A stretch of DNA of 64,000 nt, taken from assembly GCF_042956465.1 (NCBI RefSeq), contig NZ_JBIBGL010000003.1, positions 434,001-498,000 of the forward strand. Reading direction: 5' to 3'. Made by a program: the position numbers and the translations under genes. Positions 28,017 through 36,721 of the stretch are shown in pieces (position 1 is the first letter of the stretch; each line of letters opens with the position of its first letter). This DNA is from Embleya sp042956465. GTDB taxonomy: Bacteria > Actinomycetota > Actinomycetes > Streptomycetales > Streptomycetaceae. A model generated the notes under the pieces. It searched no databases. It saw nothing but the letters and a program-made list of their open reading frames with translations, and was not told the DNA's origin.

Positions 28017-29432
28017 ATGGCTGTTGAAACAACCCCACCGCCGTCCGGGACCCTGACTCCAGTCACCCTCGACGCCGATGGCACCCCCGCCCCGCTCAAG
28101 CGCTCCATCGGAGTCGTCGGCGGCACCCTGCTCACACTCTCCTGTCTGACCCCCGCGTCCTCGCTGTTCGTGATCGTTCCGGGGATGTTCGAGACGCTCG
28201 GCTCCGGAACCGCGTTGGCCCTGGTCGTGGCCGCCGTCCTGTGTGTCGGCGTCGCGTTCTGTTACTCCGAGCTGGGCACCCTGATCCCCAGCGCCGGCGG
28301 CGAGTACGCCATGGTCGGCACCCTGATGGGCCGCTTCATGGGCTGGCTGGTCTTCATCATCGCCACCATCGTGGTGATGATCGTGCCGCCGATCATCGCC
28401 CTGGGCACCGCCGAGTATCTGACCTCGATCGCGACGTTCGACACGATGTGGGCCGGCGCCGCGGTGATGATCCTGGCCACCGTCATGGGGCTGCTCGACC
28501 TGCGTGCGAACGCGTGGGTGACCGGCGTCTTCCTGGCCCTGGAGGTGATCGCCGCCGCGATCGTGGCCTTCCTCGGCTTCGCCAACGTGAACCAGGCGAC
28601 CTCGACGCTGATCAAGCCCGAGGTCGTCGTGGACGCCGCGAGCAACACGACGGACCCGCTGAAGATGGGTGTGCTGATCGCGGGCATGGCCGGCGCGCTG
28701 TTCGCCCTGCAGGGCTTCTCCACCGCGGTCTACCTGGCCGAGGAGATGGAGAACCCGCGGCGCACGGTCTCCCGCACGGTGTTGTGGACCCTGGGCCTGG
28801 GCGGCGTGATCCTGATCGTGCCCACCGTCGCGATCTCGCTGGGCGCGCCGGACCAGGCGACCCTGGCGGGCGGCGACATCCTCGGCCTGGTCGAGGGCTG
28901 GTCCAACCACGGCACGGCCACCTTCATCGGCCTGTGCATCGCGCTGGCGATCATCAACGCGGGCGTGGTCATGGTGATCCAGAACTCCCGCGTGGTCTAC
29001 GCCTCGGCCCGCGACCGGGCCTGGCCCGAGCCGATCAACCGGGCCTTCGGCAAGGTGAACCGGTTCGGTTCGCCGTGGGTCTCCACGCTGGTGGTCGGGG
29101 TGCCCGGCGCGCTCCTGTGCTTCGTGAACCTGGACATCCTCGGTGAGGTCACCGGCGTCGCGGTCGCCGCGCTCTACCTGGTGGTGGCGCTCGCCGTGCT
29201 GGTCGCCCGGAAGGGCGCGCACAAGAGCACCCAGGCCTGGCGCATGCCGCTGTGGCCGGCGATCCCGGTGCTCCTGATCGCGTCGATGATCTACGTGCTG
29301 ACCGAGCAGCCGACCCGCGCCCTGCTGATCACCGGCGGGGTGCTGGTCCTGGCCGCGCTGTACTGGGTGGTCTACCTGCGTCCGCGTCAGGAGACCCGCT
29401 GGAACATCAAGCTGATGGCCGACGACTCCTGA
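28017..29432 (+). CDS. APC superfamily amino acid/amine permease
   Basis: 471 aa with about twelve transmembrane helices; the ATG at 28017 is the first that gives a normal N-terminus. The TM1 region (LKRSIGVVGGTLLTLSCLTPASSLFVIVPG) and the segment CYSELGTLIPSAGGEYAMVGTLMGRFMGWLVFI are typical of APC permeases, and EMENPRRTVSRTV is the conserved loop. Substrates in this family include amino acids, GABA and putrescine. Its place in a polyamine/GABA region suggests an amine or GABA importer, which is inference. A 10-bp match to the Lrp-gene palindrome lies 137 bp upstream. Confidence 0.88.
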   Translation: MAVETTPPPSGTLTPVTLDADGTPAPLKRSIGVVGGTLLTLSCLTPASSLFVIVPGMFETLGSGTALALVVAAVLCVGVAFCYSELGTLIPSAGGEYAMVGTLMGRFMGWLVFIIATIVVMIVPPIIALGTAEYLTSIATFDTMWAGAAVMILATVMGLLDLRANAWVTGVFLALEVIAAAIVAFLGFANVNQATSTLIKPEVVVDAASNTTDPLKMGVLIAGMAGALFALQGFSTAVYLAEEMENPRRTVSRTVLWTLGLGGVILIVPTVAISLGAPDQATLAGGDILGLVEGWSNHGTATFIGLCIALAIINAGVVMVIQNSRVVYASARDRAWPEPINRAFGKVNRFGSPWVSTLVVGVPGALLCFVNLDILGEVTGVAVAALYLVVALAVLVARKGAHKSTQAWRMPLWPAIPVLLIASMIYVLTEQPTRALLITGGVLVLAALYWVVYLRPRQETRWNIKLMADDS

Positions 29433-29471
29433 TTCTCGGCGGCCCGCGGCAACCGTCGTACGCCGCACCGA

Positions 29472-29511
29472 CCCGAGGGCGGTGCCTCCTCCTGTGGGCA
29501 CCGTCCTCGGG
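29472..29511. terminator. Bidirectional terminator APC permease / tyrosine phosphatase
   Basis: Arms of 15 bp (29472-29486 and 29497-29511) with one mismatch and a 10-nt loop, between convergent stops at 29432 and 29528. Confidence 0.8.
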
Positions 29512-29527
29512 CTCGTCCGGATCCGGC

Positions 29528-30322
29528 TCAGTCCTCCAGCAGCATCGCCCGCAGCCGGTCCAGCCGCTCCGCGTCCAGGCCCAGACCCTGCTCCAGGTAG
29601 GCGTCGAAGCCGCCCCAGTGGGTGTCCATCACCTCCAGCGCGCCGCGCAGGTATTCCTCGCGCACCTCCAGGAACGGCTGGAAGAGTTCCAGCAGGCCCG
29701 GCCGCATCGCGAGCTTGTCGCTGTTCGGCTCGTAGCGGTTGCCCGGGTCGTTGCTGATCAGGTAGTTCGCCACCGCGTCGTCGGCGGAGACCCCGACGAT
29801 GCGCTGCACCAGAGCCGCCGCGATCCCGGCACGGTCCTTGCCGGCCGAACAGTGCACCACGACCGGCAGGCCGTCCGCGTCGAGCATCGCGCGCAACATC
29901 TGCGCGTGCCGGTCGACCCGACTCACCACCTGGTCGCGGTAGTCCGCCGCGATCGACTTCTCCGCGCGCCCGTTGCCCAGCCGCTCGCGCAGCACGCTCA
30001 GGTCGGCGCTGCGCAGATCCTTCCAGAAGTCCGAGTGGCGGGCCGGATCGGACATCGGCAGGTTCAGCCACCGGGCACCGTCGGGCAGCACGTCGGCGCC
30101 GTCCAGTTCGATGTCGGCCGGGCTGCGCAGGTCCACCACGAGCCGGATGCCCAGGTCGGCCAGGACGGCGCGGTCCGCCTCCGTGGGCTTGGCCAGGTGG
30201 CCGCTGCGGAAGTAGCGACCGGCCCGCACCCGCCGGCCGTCGGCGGTGGGCAGTCCGCCGATGTCGCGGAAGTTGCGGATTCCTTCGAGGGCGAGTCCGG
30301 CGTCCGCCTGATGCTGTGTCAC
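29528..30322 (-). CDS. Tyrosine-protein phosphatase, PTP-like
   Basis: 264 aa. N-terminal IRNFRDIGGLPTADGRRVRAGRYFRSGHLAKPTEAD and the P-loop HCSAGKDRAG (HCx5R, catalytic Cys near residue 162) identify the bacterial tyrosine phosphatase/phosphoinositide phosphatase family. The Lys in AGKDR is typical of dual protein/lipid phosphatases. It is preceded by a metallophosphoesterase gene on the same strand (52-bp gap). A paralogue lies at 54713-55513. Targets are unknown. Confidence 0.9.
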   Translation of the reverse strand: MTQHQADAGLALEGIRNFRDIGGLPTADGRRVRAGRYFRSGHLAKPTEADRAVLADLGIRLVVDLRSPADIELDGADVLPDGARWLNLPMSDPARHSDFWKDLRSADLSVLRERLGNGRAEKSIAADYRDQVVSRVDRHAQMLRAMLDADGLPVVVHCSAGKDRAGIAAALVQRIVGVSADDAVANYLISNDPGNRYEPNSDKLAMRPGLLELFQPFLEVREEYLRGALEVMDTHWGGFDAYLEQGLGLDAERLDRLRAMLLED

Positions 30323-30374
30323 GTGTCTCCTCGTGCTGGTCGGGCTGTGGTCGTGGCCGTGCGGGGGATCGGAC

Positions 30375-31334
30375 TCAGGCGCCGCGGACCGGACGGGGCT
30401 CGCCGAACCTGGCCTCGAACCACTCGTCGCTCATCTCGCGCATCTCCTCGATGGTCACCACGCCCAGCATGAGATCGGTGAGAAAGCGCGGTGCGGGTTT
30501 GGCGCGCATGGTGTCCGTGATCGGACCGGGCGCGGTGTGCGCGGCGGATTCGACCCGGCCGTCCGGATGCAATGTGAAGGTGCGGTAGCCGGGGCCGTCG
30601 AAGTGTTTGCCGGCGTAGTCGATGCTGTACGTGGTCGAGGGCGCCACGAACACCGGTACGCCGGCGAACTCGCCTTCCAGCGCGCCGTGCAGGTGGCCGC
30701 CGGAGATGGCCCGGATGTGCCCGAAGTCGCGGAGCAGCGCGCCGAGTCGACCGGAGGGGTCCAGGTTCGGGCAGATCTCGGCGAGCGGTGGCTGGTGCAC
30801 GAACAGCAGCACGTGCTCGGCGTCCGAACCGGCCAGGATCTCCCGGATCCGGGCGGCTTCGGGCGCACTCAGTTCCGGCCCGTCGGCCCGGGTCATCCGG
30901 TCGTCGAGGTCGCGGTACACGCCCTCGCCCACGTGCTCGCGGCCGAGCGCGTTGGTGTCCACCATGAGCAGCAGCCAGGACCCGATCCGCACCGCGGGTT
31001 CCAGGTGCACGCCGGTGCGCGGCAGGCCCGCGATGTAGGCGTCGTGGTTGTCGTGGTTGCCGGGCAGGCAGTACACGGGCACCGGGAGTTCCTGGAGCAC
31101 GTCCCCCAGCCGCCGGTAGGCCCCGGGCTCGCCGGTGTCCGCCAGGTCGCCGGAGGCCACCAGCACATCGGCGGCGGCGAGCGCGTCGGCGGCGTCCGCG
31201 AGGGTCGCGGCCAGCCCGGCGTCCGGATCGTGCTGCACGAACCCGTGGGTGCCCGGAGCGTCCCGATAGTGCACGTCGGAAATCTGGATCAAACGGATGG
31301 CGGTATCGCCGGCCGGACCGTCTTCGATGGGCAT
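30375..31334 (-). CDS. Calcineurin-like metallophosphoesterase (CpdA type)
   Basis: About 319 aa. Dinuclear metal motifs in order: QISDVHY (D-x-H), VLVASGDLADTG (GDxxD), LPGNHDNHD (GNHD), VHQPP and GGHLHG (GHxH). This is the class III cyclic nucleotide phosphodiesterase layout, but the substrate could also be another phosphodiester. The ATG at 31334 is favoured because AGGGGA lies 8 nt upstream; the ATG at 31379 (MISLRPFTDV) is an alternative with a poor ribosome-binding site. Probably co-transcribed with the tyrosine phosphatase. Confidence 0.85.
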   Translation of the reverse strand: MPIEDGPAGDTAIRLIQISDVHYRDAPGTHGFVQHDPDAGLAATLADAADALAAADVLVASGDLADTGEPGAYRRLGDVLQELPVPVYCLPGNHDNHDAYIAGLPRTGVHLEPAVRIGSWLLLMVDTNALGREHVGEGVYRDLDDRMTRADGPELSAPEAARIREILAGSDAEHVLLFVHQPPLAEICPNLDPSGRLGALLRDFGHIRAISGGHLHGALEGEFAGVPVFVAPSTTYSIDYAGKHFDGPGYRTFTLHPDGRVESAAHTAPGPITDTMRAKPAPRFLTDLMLGVVTIEEMREMSDEWFEARFGEPRPVRGA

Positions 31335-31466
31335 GCGCCATTCCCCTGTCACGTCCGTGAACGGTCGCAGACTGATCATCTGACGACCCGTCACGCATGC
31401 TGCCAGGGAAGGCGTACGGAGGAAATGGCGAAGCGGACCGGGGTCGGTGCGGACCCCGGACGACGA

Positions 31467-31502
31467 AGCCCGCCCGACCACGTCATTGGGGTCGGGCGGG
31501 CT
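31467..31502 (-). terminator. Terminator after mmsA
   Basis: Perfect 13-bp arms AGCCCGCCCGACC and GGTCGGGCGGGCT with a 10-nt loop, 43 bp downstream of the mmsA stop (31545). Confidence 0.88.
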
Positions 31503-31544
31503 GGACACGGCCTGGGAGCGCGGGCTCGCCGAGGCGGGCGAGCG

Positions 31545-33047
31545 TCAGTCGTTGGTCGGGAAGCCCAGGTTGATGCCGCCGTGGCTGGGGTCGAGCCAGC
31601 GCTGGGTGACGACCTTGCCGCGGGTGAAGAACTGCACGCCGTCGGCGCCGTACGCGTGCAGGTCGCCGAACAGCGAGTTCTTCCAGCCGCCGAACGAGTA
31701 GTAGGCGACCGGGACCGGGATCGGCACGTTGATGCCGATCATGCCCACCTCGACCTCGTTCTGGAACCTGCGGGCGGCGCCGCCGTCGTTGGTGAAGATC
31801 GCGGTGCCGTTGCCGTACGGGTTGGCGTTGATCAGCGCCAGGCCCTCGTCGTAGGACTCGACCCGCACGACCGACAACACCGGGCCGAAGATCTCGTCGG
31901 TGTAGATCGACATCTCGGGGGTGACGTTGTCGAACAGGGTCGGGCCGACCCAGTAGCCGTCGGCGGTGTCGGTGCCGTTGATCGGGTGCTCGCGGCCGTC
32001 CACCACGAGCGTCGCGCCCTGGTCCTCGCCGGCCCGCACGTACGACAGCACCTTGTCCGCGTGCTGGCGGGTGACCAGCGGGCCCATCTCGGAGGCGGCG
32101 TCGTTGCCCGCGCCGACCCGGAGCTTGGTCATCCGCTCCTTGATCCGGGCGATCAGCTCGTCGGCGATCGGCTCGACCGCGACCAGGGCCGAGATCGCCA
32201 TGCAGCGCTCGCCGGCCGCACCGAAACCGGCGTTGACCGCGGCGTCGGCGACCAGGTCCAGGTCGGCGTCCGGGAGCACCAGCATGTGGTTCTTGGCGCC
32301 GCCGAGGGCCTGCACGCGCTTCCCGTAGCGGGTGCCGTTCTCGTACACGTACTTGGCGATCGGGGTCGAGCCGACGAACGAGACGGACTTGATGTCCGGG
32401 TGCTCCAGGATCCGGTCCACGGCGACCTTGTCGCCGTGCACGACGTTGAACACGCCGTCGGGCAGACCGGCCTGCTTCCACAGGTCGGCGAGGAAGTTCG
32501 CGGTGGACGGGTCCTTCTCGCTCGGCTTGAGGATCACCGTGTTGCCGGTGGCGATCGCGATCGGGAAGAACCACATCGGGACCATCGCCGGGAAGTTGAA
32601 CGGCGAGATGATCGCGACCGGACCCAGCGGCTGGCGGATCGAGTAGACGTCGATGCCGGTCGACGCCTGCTCGGAGTGCCCACCCTTCTGCAAGTGCGGG
32701 ATGCCGCAAGCGAGTTCCACGACCTCCTGGCCGCGGGCGATCTCGCCGAGCGCGTCCGAGTGCACCTTGCCGTGCTCGGCCACGATGATCGCGGCGAGCT
32801 CGTCCTTCTTGGCGTTGAGCAGCTCACGGAAGTTGAAGAGCACCGAGGAGCGCTTCGCGAGCGAGGCGTTCTTCCAGCCGGCGAAGGCCCGGACGGCGAC
32901 CGAGACGGCCTCGTCGACCTCGGCCACGGAGGCGTAGTCGACCGTGCCGGTGACCTTGCCGGTGGCGGGGTTGTGGATGTCGCCCCGACGCTCGGAGACG
33001 CCGGTCCACTCCGCGTTGGCAATCCAGTGGGTTACGTGGTTCGTCAC
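31545..33047 (-). CDS. mmsA: CoA-acylating methylmalonate-semialdehyde dehydrogenase
   Basis: Oxidises malonate semialdehyde or methylmalonate semialdehyde to acetyl-CoA or propionyl-CoA. 500 aa from GTG at 33047 (GGAAGG 7 nt upstream). MmsA-type features: PFNFPAMVPMWFFPIAIATGNTVILKPSEKDPS, GGAKNHMLVLPDADLD, where Glu of ordinary ALDHs is replaced by Asn, and catalytic Cys in GAAGERCMAIS. It fits disposal of the semialdehyde arising from beta-alanine, hence the 3-aminopropyl part of spermidine, though valine catabolism is the alternative. It ends in a strong terminator. Confidence 0.93.
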   Translation of the reverse strand: MTNHVTHWIANAEWTGVSERRGDIHNPATGKVTGTVDYASVAEVDEAVSVAVRAFAGWKNASLAKRSSVLFNFRELLNAKKDELAAIIVAEHGKVHSDALGEIARGQEVVELACGIPHLQKGGHSEQASTGIDVYSIRQPLGPVAIISPFNFPAMVPMWFFPIAIATGNTVILKPSEKDPSTANFLADLWKQAGLPDGVFNVVHGDKVAVDRILEHPDIKSVSFVGSTPIAKYVYENGTRYGKRVQALGGAKNHMLVLPDADLDLVADAAVNAGFGAAGERCMAISALVAVEPIADELIARIKERMTKLRVGAGNDAASEMGPLVTRQHADKVLSYVRAGEDQGATLVVDGREHPINGTDTADGYWVGPTLFDNVTPEMSIYTDEIFGPVLSVVRVESYDEGLALINANPYGNGTAIFTNDGGAARRFQNEVEVGMIGINVPIPVPVAYYSFGGWKNSLFGDLHAYGADGVQFFTRGKVVTQRWLDPSHGGINLGFPTND

Positions 33048-33451
33048 GGTCCGACCTTCCGGGGGATGCGGGTTTGGCGAGGGGCCGCACAAGCCCCGTA
33101 CGGTTTGCCAGTCTGCTGGCCGGGTGGGAGGGGCTCAAGCTTCAGAGTGTCGGCGGTTGGGCCGTTCGCCTTACAGACCGTCTCGGTCGGCGTGGCTATT
33201 GCCCGCCCGCACCACCCGTTACGTTTCGGACGACGCTACGGAATTACCGCGAAGGGGCGGACGAATAGGCCCCGCGGCCTCCGCCGGATCTCGCGCACAA
33301 CGCGCCGGAAGCCGGGTGAGGCGCATGCTCACCCGGCTGCCCCAAGGCGCGCCGGCGCCCACGACTTGATCGCGTGCGGTGATCGAGGAGCGCGCGAGGA
33401 GAGCGGCCGGAGGCCACCGGTGGCGCAGCCACCTCCGCGCGCAGCGCGGTC
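33048..33451. other. 404-bp gene-free stretch upstream of mmsA
   Basis: No convincing gene. It contains the presumed mmsA promoter, a TTACAGA element at 33171-33177 and the hairpin at 33310-33338 that ends the oxidoreductase transcript. The last 100 bp before 33451 is rich in short GC inverted repeats. Confidence 0.5.
33310..33338 (-). terminator. Terminator after DAO oxidoreductase gene
   Basis: Perfect 11-bp arms AGCCGGGTGAG and CTCACCCGGCT with a 7-nt loop, about 115 bp beyond the oxidoreductase stop at 33452. Confidence 0.8.
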
Positions 33452-34882
33452 TTAACTATCGAAGCCCATGCCGACCTTGTCGAGCGCCTTCAGCCACAGG
33501 TTGCGCTTGCCGGCGTTCTTGTCGGCGCGGTCCATCGACCACTTGGTCATCGTCACGCCCGCCCACTTGATCGGTTCCGGCGGGAACGGGAGGGGCTTGG
33601 TGCGGACCATTTCGAGTTCGGTGCGCTCGGTCGGGCGACCGTCGAGCTTGTCCAGCATCACCTCGGCGCCGAAGCGGGTGGCGCCCACCCCCAGACCGGT
33701 GAAGCCCAGCGCGTACGCGACCTTGCCCTTGTACGCCGTCCCGAAGAACGCCGAGAAGCGGCTGCACGTGTCGATCGCGCCGCCCCACGTGTGGCTGAAG
33801 CGCAGACCCTCCAACTGCGGGAAGGTCTCGAAGAAGTGCTGCGCAATCTTCGCGAACGTCTCCGGGCGCTGGTCCAGGTCCGAGGAGAGCTTGGAGCCGT
33901 AGTGGTAGACGGCGTCGTAACCGCCCCACAGGATCCGGTTGTCCGCGCTGAGCCGGTAGTAGTGGAACTGGTTGTTCGTGTCGCCGATGCCCTGCCGGTT
34001 GTGCCAGCCGATCGCCGCGAGCTGCCCGGCGCTCAGCGGCTCGGTCATCATCGCGTAGTCGTAGACCGGCACCACGAACGGCCGCAGCCGCTTGACCAGC
34101 GACGGGAAGACGTTGGTGCCCAGCGCCACATTGCCCGCGAAGACCCGGCCGTACGCGGTCTTGAGCACCATCCCCGAGCCGTGCTCGGCCAGTTCGGTCA
34201 CCTTGGTGCGCTCGTGGATGCGCACGCCCAGCGACTCGCACGCGGCCTTGAGGCCCCAGGCCAGTCGGGCCGGGTCGATGATCGCGCAGCCGGTCCGGTC
34301 CCAGACGCCGGCGAGGTAGGTGGGCGAGTCGACCTCCGCCCGCACCTCGTCCCGGTCCAGGAAGGTCAGTTCGGTGCCGTACCGGCGGGCGAGGTCGATC
34401 TCCTCGCGCAGTTCCTCGACCTGGTGCGGTTGGGTCGCGACGCTGAGTTCGCCGGTGCGACGGAAGTCGCAGTCGATGCCGTAGCGCTTGATCGCCGCCT
34501 CGATCTCGTCGAGGTTGTGCTCGCCGAGCCGCTCCAGCCGGGCGAGTTCACCCTCCCAGCGATCCAGCCCGTTGTAGAAGCCGTGGGTCAGGCTCGCGGC
34601 GCAGAATCCGCCGTTGCGGCCCGAGGCCGCCCAGCCGATCTCGTGCGCCTCGACCAGCACCACATCGCGCGAGGGGTTGCGTTCCTTGGCGATCAGCGCG
34701 GTCCACAGACCCGAGTAGCCGCCGCCGACGATCGCGAGATCGCAGTGGTCGTCGCCGACCAGGGCCGCGCACGGCTCCGGACGGTCGCTTTGGTCGAGCC
34801 AGAAGGGGGTGGGCGCGGCGTCCGCGAGCGAGCGGATGGCCTCGACCGAGGGAGCAGGATCCGACGTGTTCCGGGGACCCAT
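33452..34882 (-). CDS. FAD-dependent amine oxidoreductase, DAO family (PuuB-like)
   Basis: 476 aa. Rossmann FAD motif DLAIVGGGYSGLWTALIAKE near residues 48-66, then EAHEIGWAASGRNGGFCAAS, and a C-terminal block HTWGGAID...GKVAYALGFTGLGVGATRFGAEVMLD. This is the glycine oxidase/gamma-glutamylputrescine oxidoreductase type of the DAO superfamily; the aminated substrate is probably a polyamine derivative because the potC-potB-potA genes lie immediately upstream on the same strand (106-bp gap). A paralogue is at 53202. A TACAGAT element is about 70 bp upstream. Confidence 0.88.
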   Translation of the reverse strand: MGPRNTSDPAPSVEAIRSLADAAPTPFWLDQSDRPEPCAALVGDDHCDLAIVGGGYSGLWTALIAKERNPSRDVVLVEAHEIGWAASGRNGGFCAASLTHGFYNGLDRWEGELARLERLGEHNLDEIEAAIKRYGIDCDFRRTGELSVATQPHQVEELREEIDLARRYGTELTFLDRDEVRAEVDSPTYLAGVWDRTGCAIIDPARLAWGLKAACESLGVRIHERTKVTELAEHGSGMVLKTAYGRVFAGNVALGTNVFPSLVKRLRPFVVPVYDYAMMTEPLSAGQLAAIGWHNRQGIGDTNNQFHYYRLSADNRILWGGYDAVYHYGSKLSSDLDQRPETFAKIAQHFFETFPQLEGLRFSHTWGGAIDTCSRFSAFFGTAYKGKVAYALGFTGLGVGATRFGAEVMLDKLDGRPTERTELEMVRTKPLPFPPEPIKWAGVTMTKWSMDRADKNAGKRNLWLKALDKVGMGFDS

Positions 34883-34988
34883 GGGGTTTCACCACTTTCG
34901 CAGTGCCCGCCGGGGCCGCCTTGTCGGGCCCCGGCGATTTCACCGCATAGCTACAGATCTGGGATTGATCATCATCCAACAGGCGAAA

Positions 34989-35789
34989 CTACGCCCGCTG
35001 TTTGGCTCGCCGCGAGGCACGGATCTGCCCGATCATCACGATCAGCACGGCGATCACGAACATCGCCGAGCCGATCACGTTGATCTGCGGCGGCGTGCCG
35101 CGCTGCGCCGCGCCGTACACGAACATCGGGAAGGTGACCGTGTTGCCCGAGGTGAAGTTCGTGATCACGAAGTCGTCGAAGCTCAGCGCGAAGGCGAGCA
35201 TCGCGCCCGCCCCGATGCCGGGCGCGGCGAGCGGCAGGGTCACCCGCAGGAACACCTGGGTGGGTGAGGCGTACAGGTCCTGTGCGGCCTCTTCGAGCTT
35301 GGGGTCCATGCCCAGGACACGGGCCTTGACCGCGACCACGACGAAGCTCAGGCAGAACATGATGTGCGCGATCAGGATCGTCACGAAGCCGGTGTTGATC
35401 CGCATGTTCAGGAACAGCGTGCCGAGCGAGGCGCCCATCACCACCTCGGGCATGGACATCGGCAGGAACAGCAGCGTGTTGATCGCGCCGCGGGCCCGGA
35501 ACCGGTACCGGCCGAGCGCGAACGCGATCGCGGTGCCGAGCGCCGTGGCGATCAGGGTGGACAGGACCGCGATCTTCATGCTGATCGCGACCGAGTCACA
35601 GATGCCGGCGACCCCGCACGGCTCCTCCCACGCATCGAGCGTGAAGCCGTTCCAGGTGTAGTTGAAGCGCCCGTTCGGGTCGTTGAACGAGAACATCAGC
35701 ACGACGATGTTGGGCAGTGTCATGTAGCCGAGCGCGAGCAGGCCGAACAGCACGATGACGTTGCGACGCAACCAGTTGACGACGGCCAT
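34989..35789 (-). CDS. potC: Spermidine/putrescine ABC transporter permease, PotC-like
   Basis: 266-aa inner-membrane permease with about six helices. The EAA loop reads LGMDPKLEEAAQDLYASPTQVFLRVTLPLAAPGI near residues 155-190, the standard ATPase-contact site. It starts at 35789 within TGATG, overlapping the potB stop by one base. The second permease of the PotABC-type importer; the substrate class is inferred from family similarity and the polyamine-catabolic neighbours. The binding protein is encoded 9 kb away (47438-48655). Confidence 0.92.
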   Translation of the reverse strand: MAVVNWLRRNVIVLFGLLALGYMTLPNIVVLMFSFNDPNGRFNYTWNGFTLDAWEEPCGVAGICDSVAISMKIAVLSTLIATALGTAIAFALGRYRFRARGAINTLLFLPMSMPEVVMGASLGTLFLNMRINTGFVTILIAHIMFCLSFVVVAVKARVLGMDPKLEEAAQDLYASPTQVFLRVTLPLAAPGIGAGAMLAFALSFDDFVITNFTSGNTVTFPMFVYGAAQRGTPPQINVIGSAMFVIAVLIVMIGQIRASRRAKQRA

Positions 35790-36721
35790 CAGACCAGGTC
35801 CTCCGTCCCCGCCTTGCGGATGTACGCCGTCACCATGAGCACGATCAACAACATCAGGATGAACGACAGGGCGGCGGCGGTCGGGTAGTCCAGCACCCGC
35901 AGGAACTGGGTCTGGATCACGTTGCCCGCCATGCCGGTGTCCGGCGAGCCGAGCCACTGCGCGTTGACGTAGTCGCCGGACGCCGGGATGAAGGTGAGCA
36001 GCGTGCCGGAGACCACGCCCGGCAGCGACAGCGGGAAGGTGACCTTGGCGAAGGTGGTCCGCGGCGACGCGTACAGGTCGCCCGCGGCCTCGTGCAGGCG
36101 CGGATCGATCCGCTCCAGGCACGCGTACAGCGGCAGCACCATGAACGGCAGGAAGTTGTAGGTCAGACCGCAGATCACCGCGAGCGGCGTGGCCAGCACC
36201 CGGTCGTCCTGGGTCAGGCCGAGGAACGCCGTGACGTTGGTGAAGTGCAGTTTGTTGAGCACGTCGACGACGATCCCGTTGTCCGCCAGGATCGTCTTCC
36301 AGGCCAGCGTGCGGACCAGGAAGCTGGTGAAGAACGGCGCGATCACCAGCACCAGCCACATGCCGCGCCACCGGCCGGCCTTGAACGCGATCGCGTAGGC
36401 GAGCGGGTAGCCGATCACCAGGCACATCACGGTCGCCGCGGCCGCGTACCCGAACGAGCGCAGGAACTGCGGGTAGTACTGGTCGAGCGCGTCCCAGTAG
36501 GTGGCCCAGTGCCAGGTGAGGTCGTAGCCCTTGGTCAGGTTGCCGGTCTGCAGCGACGTCGAGCCCTGCACCACCATCGGGATCGCGAAGAAGACCACCA
36601 GCCACAGCAGGCCGGGCGCGAGCAGCGCGTACGGTACCCACCTGCCGCGCCGCTTGAGCTCCGTGGTCTTGGTGTCCGCACCTCCCGTCGTGCCCGCGCC
36701 GAGGGTGCCGAGCGCGCTCAC
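35789..36721 (-). CDS. potB: Spermidine/putrescine ABC transporter permease, PotB-like
   Basis: 310 aa from GTG at 36721, overlapping the potA stop by 4 bp (GTGA). About six helices after a hydrophilic N-terminus of 30 residues (MSALGTLGAGTTGGADTK). EAA loop: CLERIDPRLHEAAGDLYASPRTTFAKVTFPLSLPGV. The phrase NFLPFMVLPLYACLE and the motif ASGDYVNAQWLGSP are typical of PotB/PotH proteins. Partner of PotC and PotA in polyamine uptake. Confidence 0.92.
   Translation of the reverse strand: MSALGTLGAGTTGGADTKTTELKRRGRWVPYALLAPGLLWLVVFFAIPMVVQGSTSLQTGNLTKGYDLTWHWATYWDALDQYYPQFLRSFGYAAAATVMCLVIGYPLAYAIAFKAGRWRGMWLVLVIAPFFTSFLVRTLAWKTILADNGIVVDVLNKLHFTNVTAFLGLTQDDRVLATPLAVICGLTYNFLPFMVLPLYACLERIDPRLHEAAGDLYASPRTTFAKVTFPLSLPGVVSGTLLTFIPASGDYVNAQWLGSPDTGMAGNVIQTQFLRVLDYPTAAALSFILMLLIVLMVTAYIRKAGTEDLV

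Noticed and set aside
30333..33455. 1040-codon plus-strand open frame opposite mmsA and the metallophosphoesterase
   Set aside because: Shadow of well-supported minus-strand genes; composition is His/Val/Asp/Arg-rich as expected from the reverse strand of high-GC codons.
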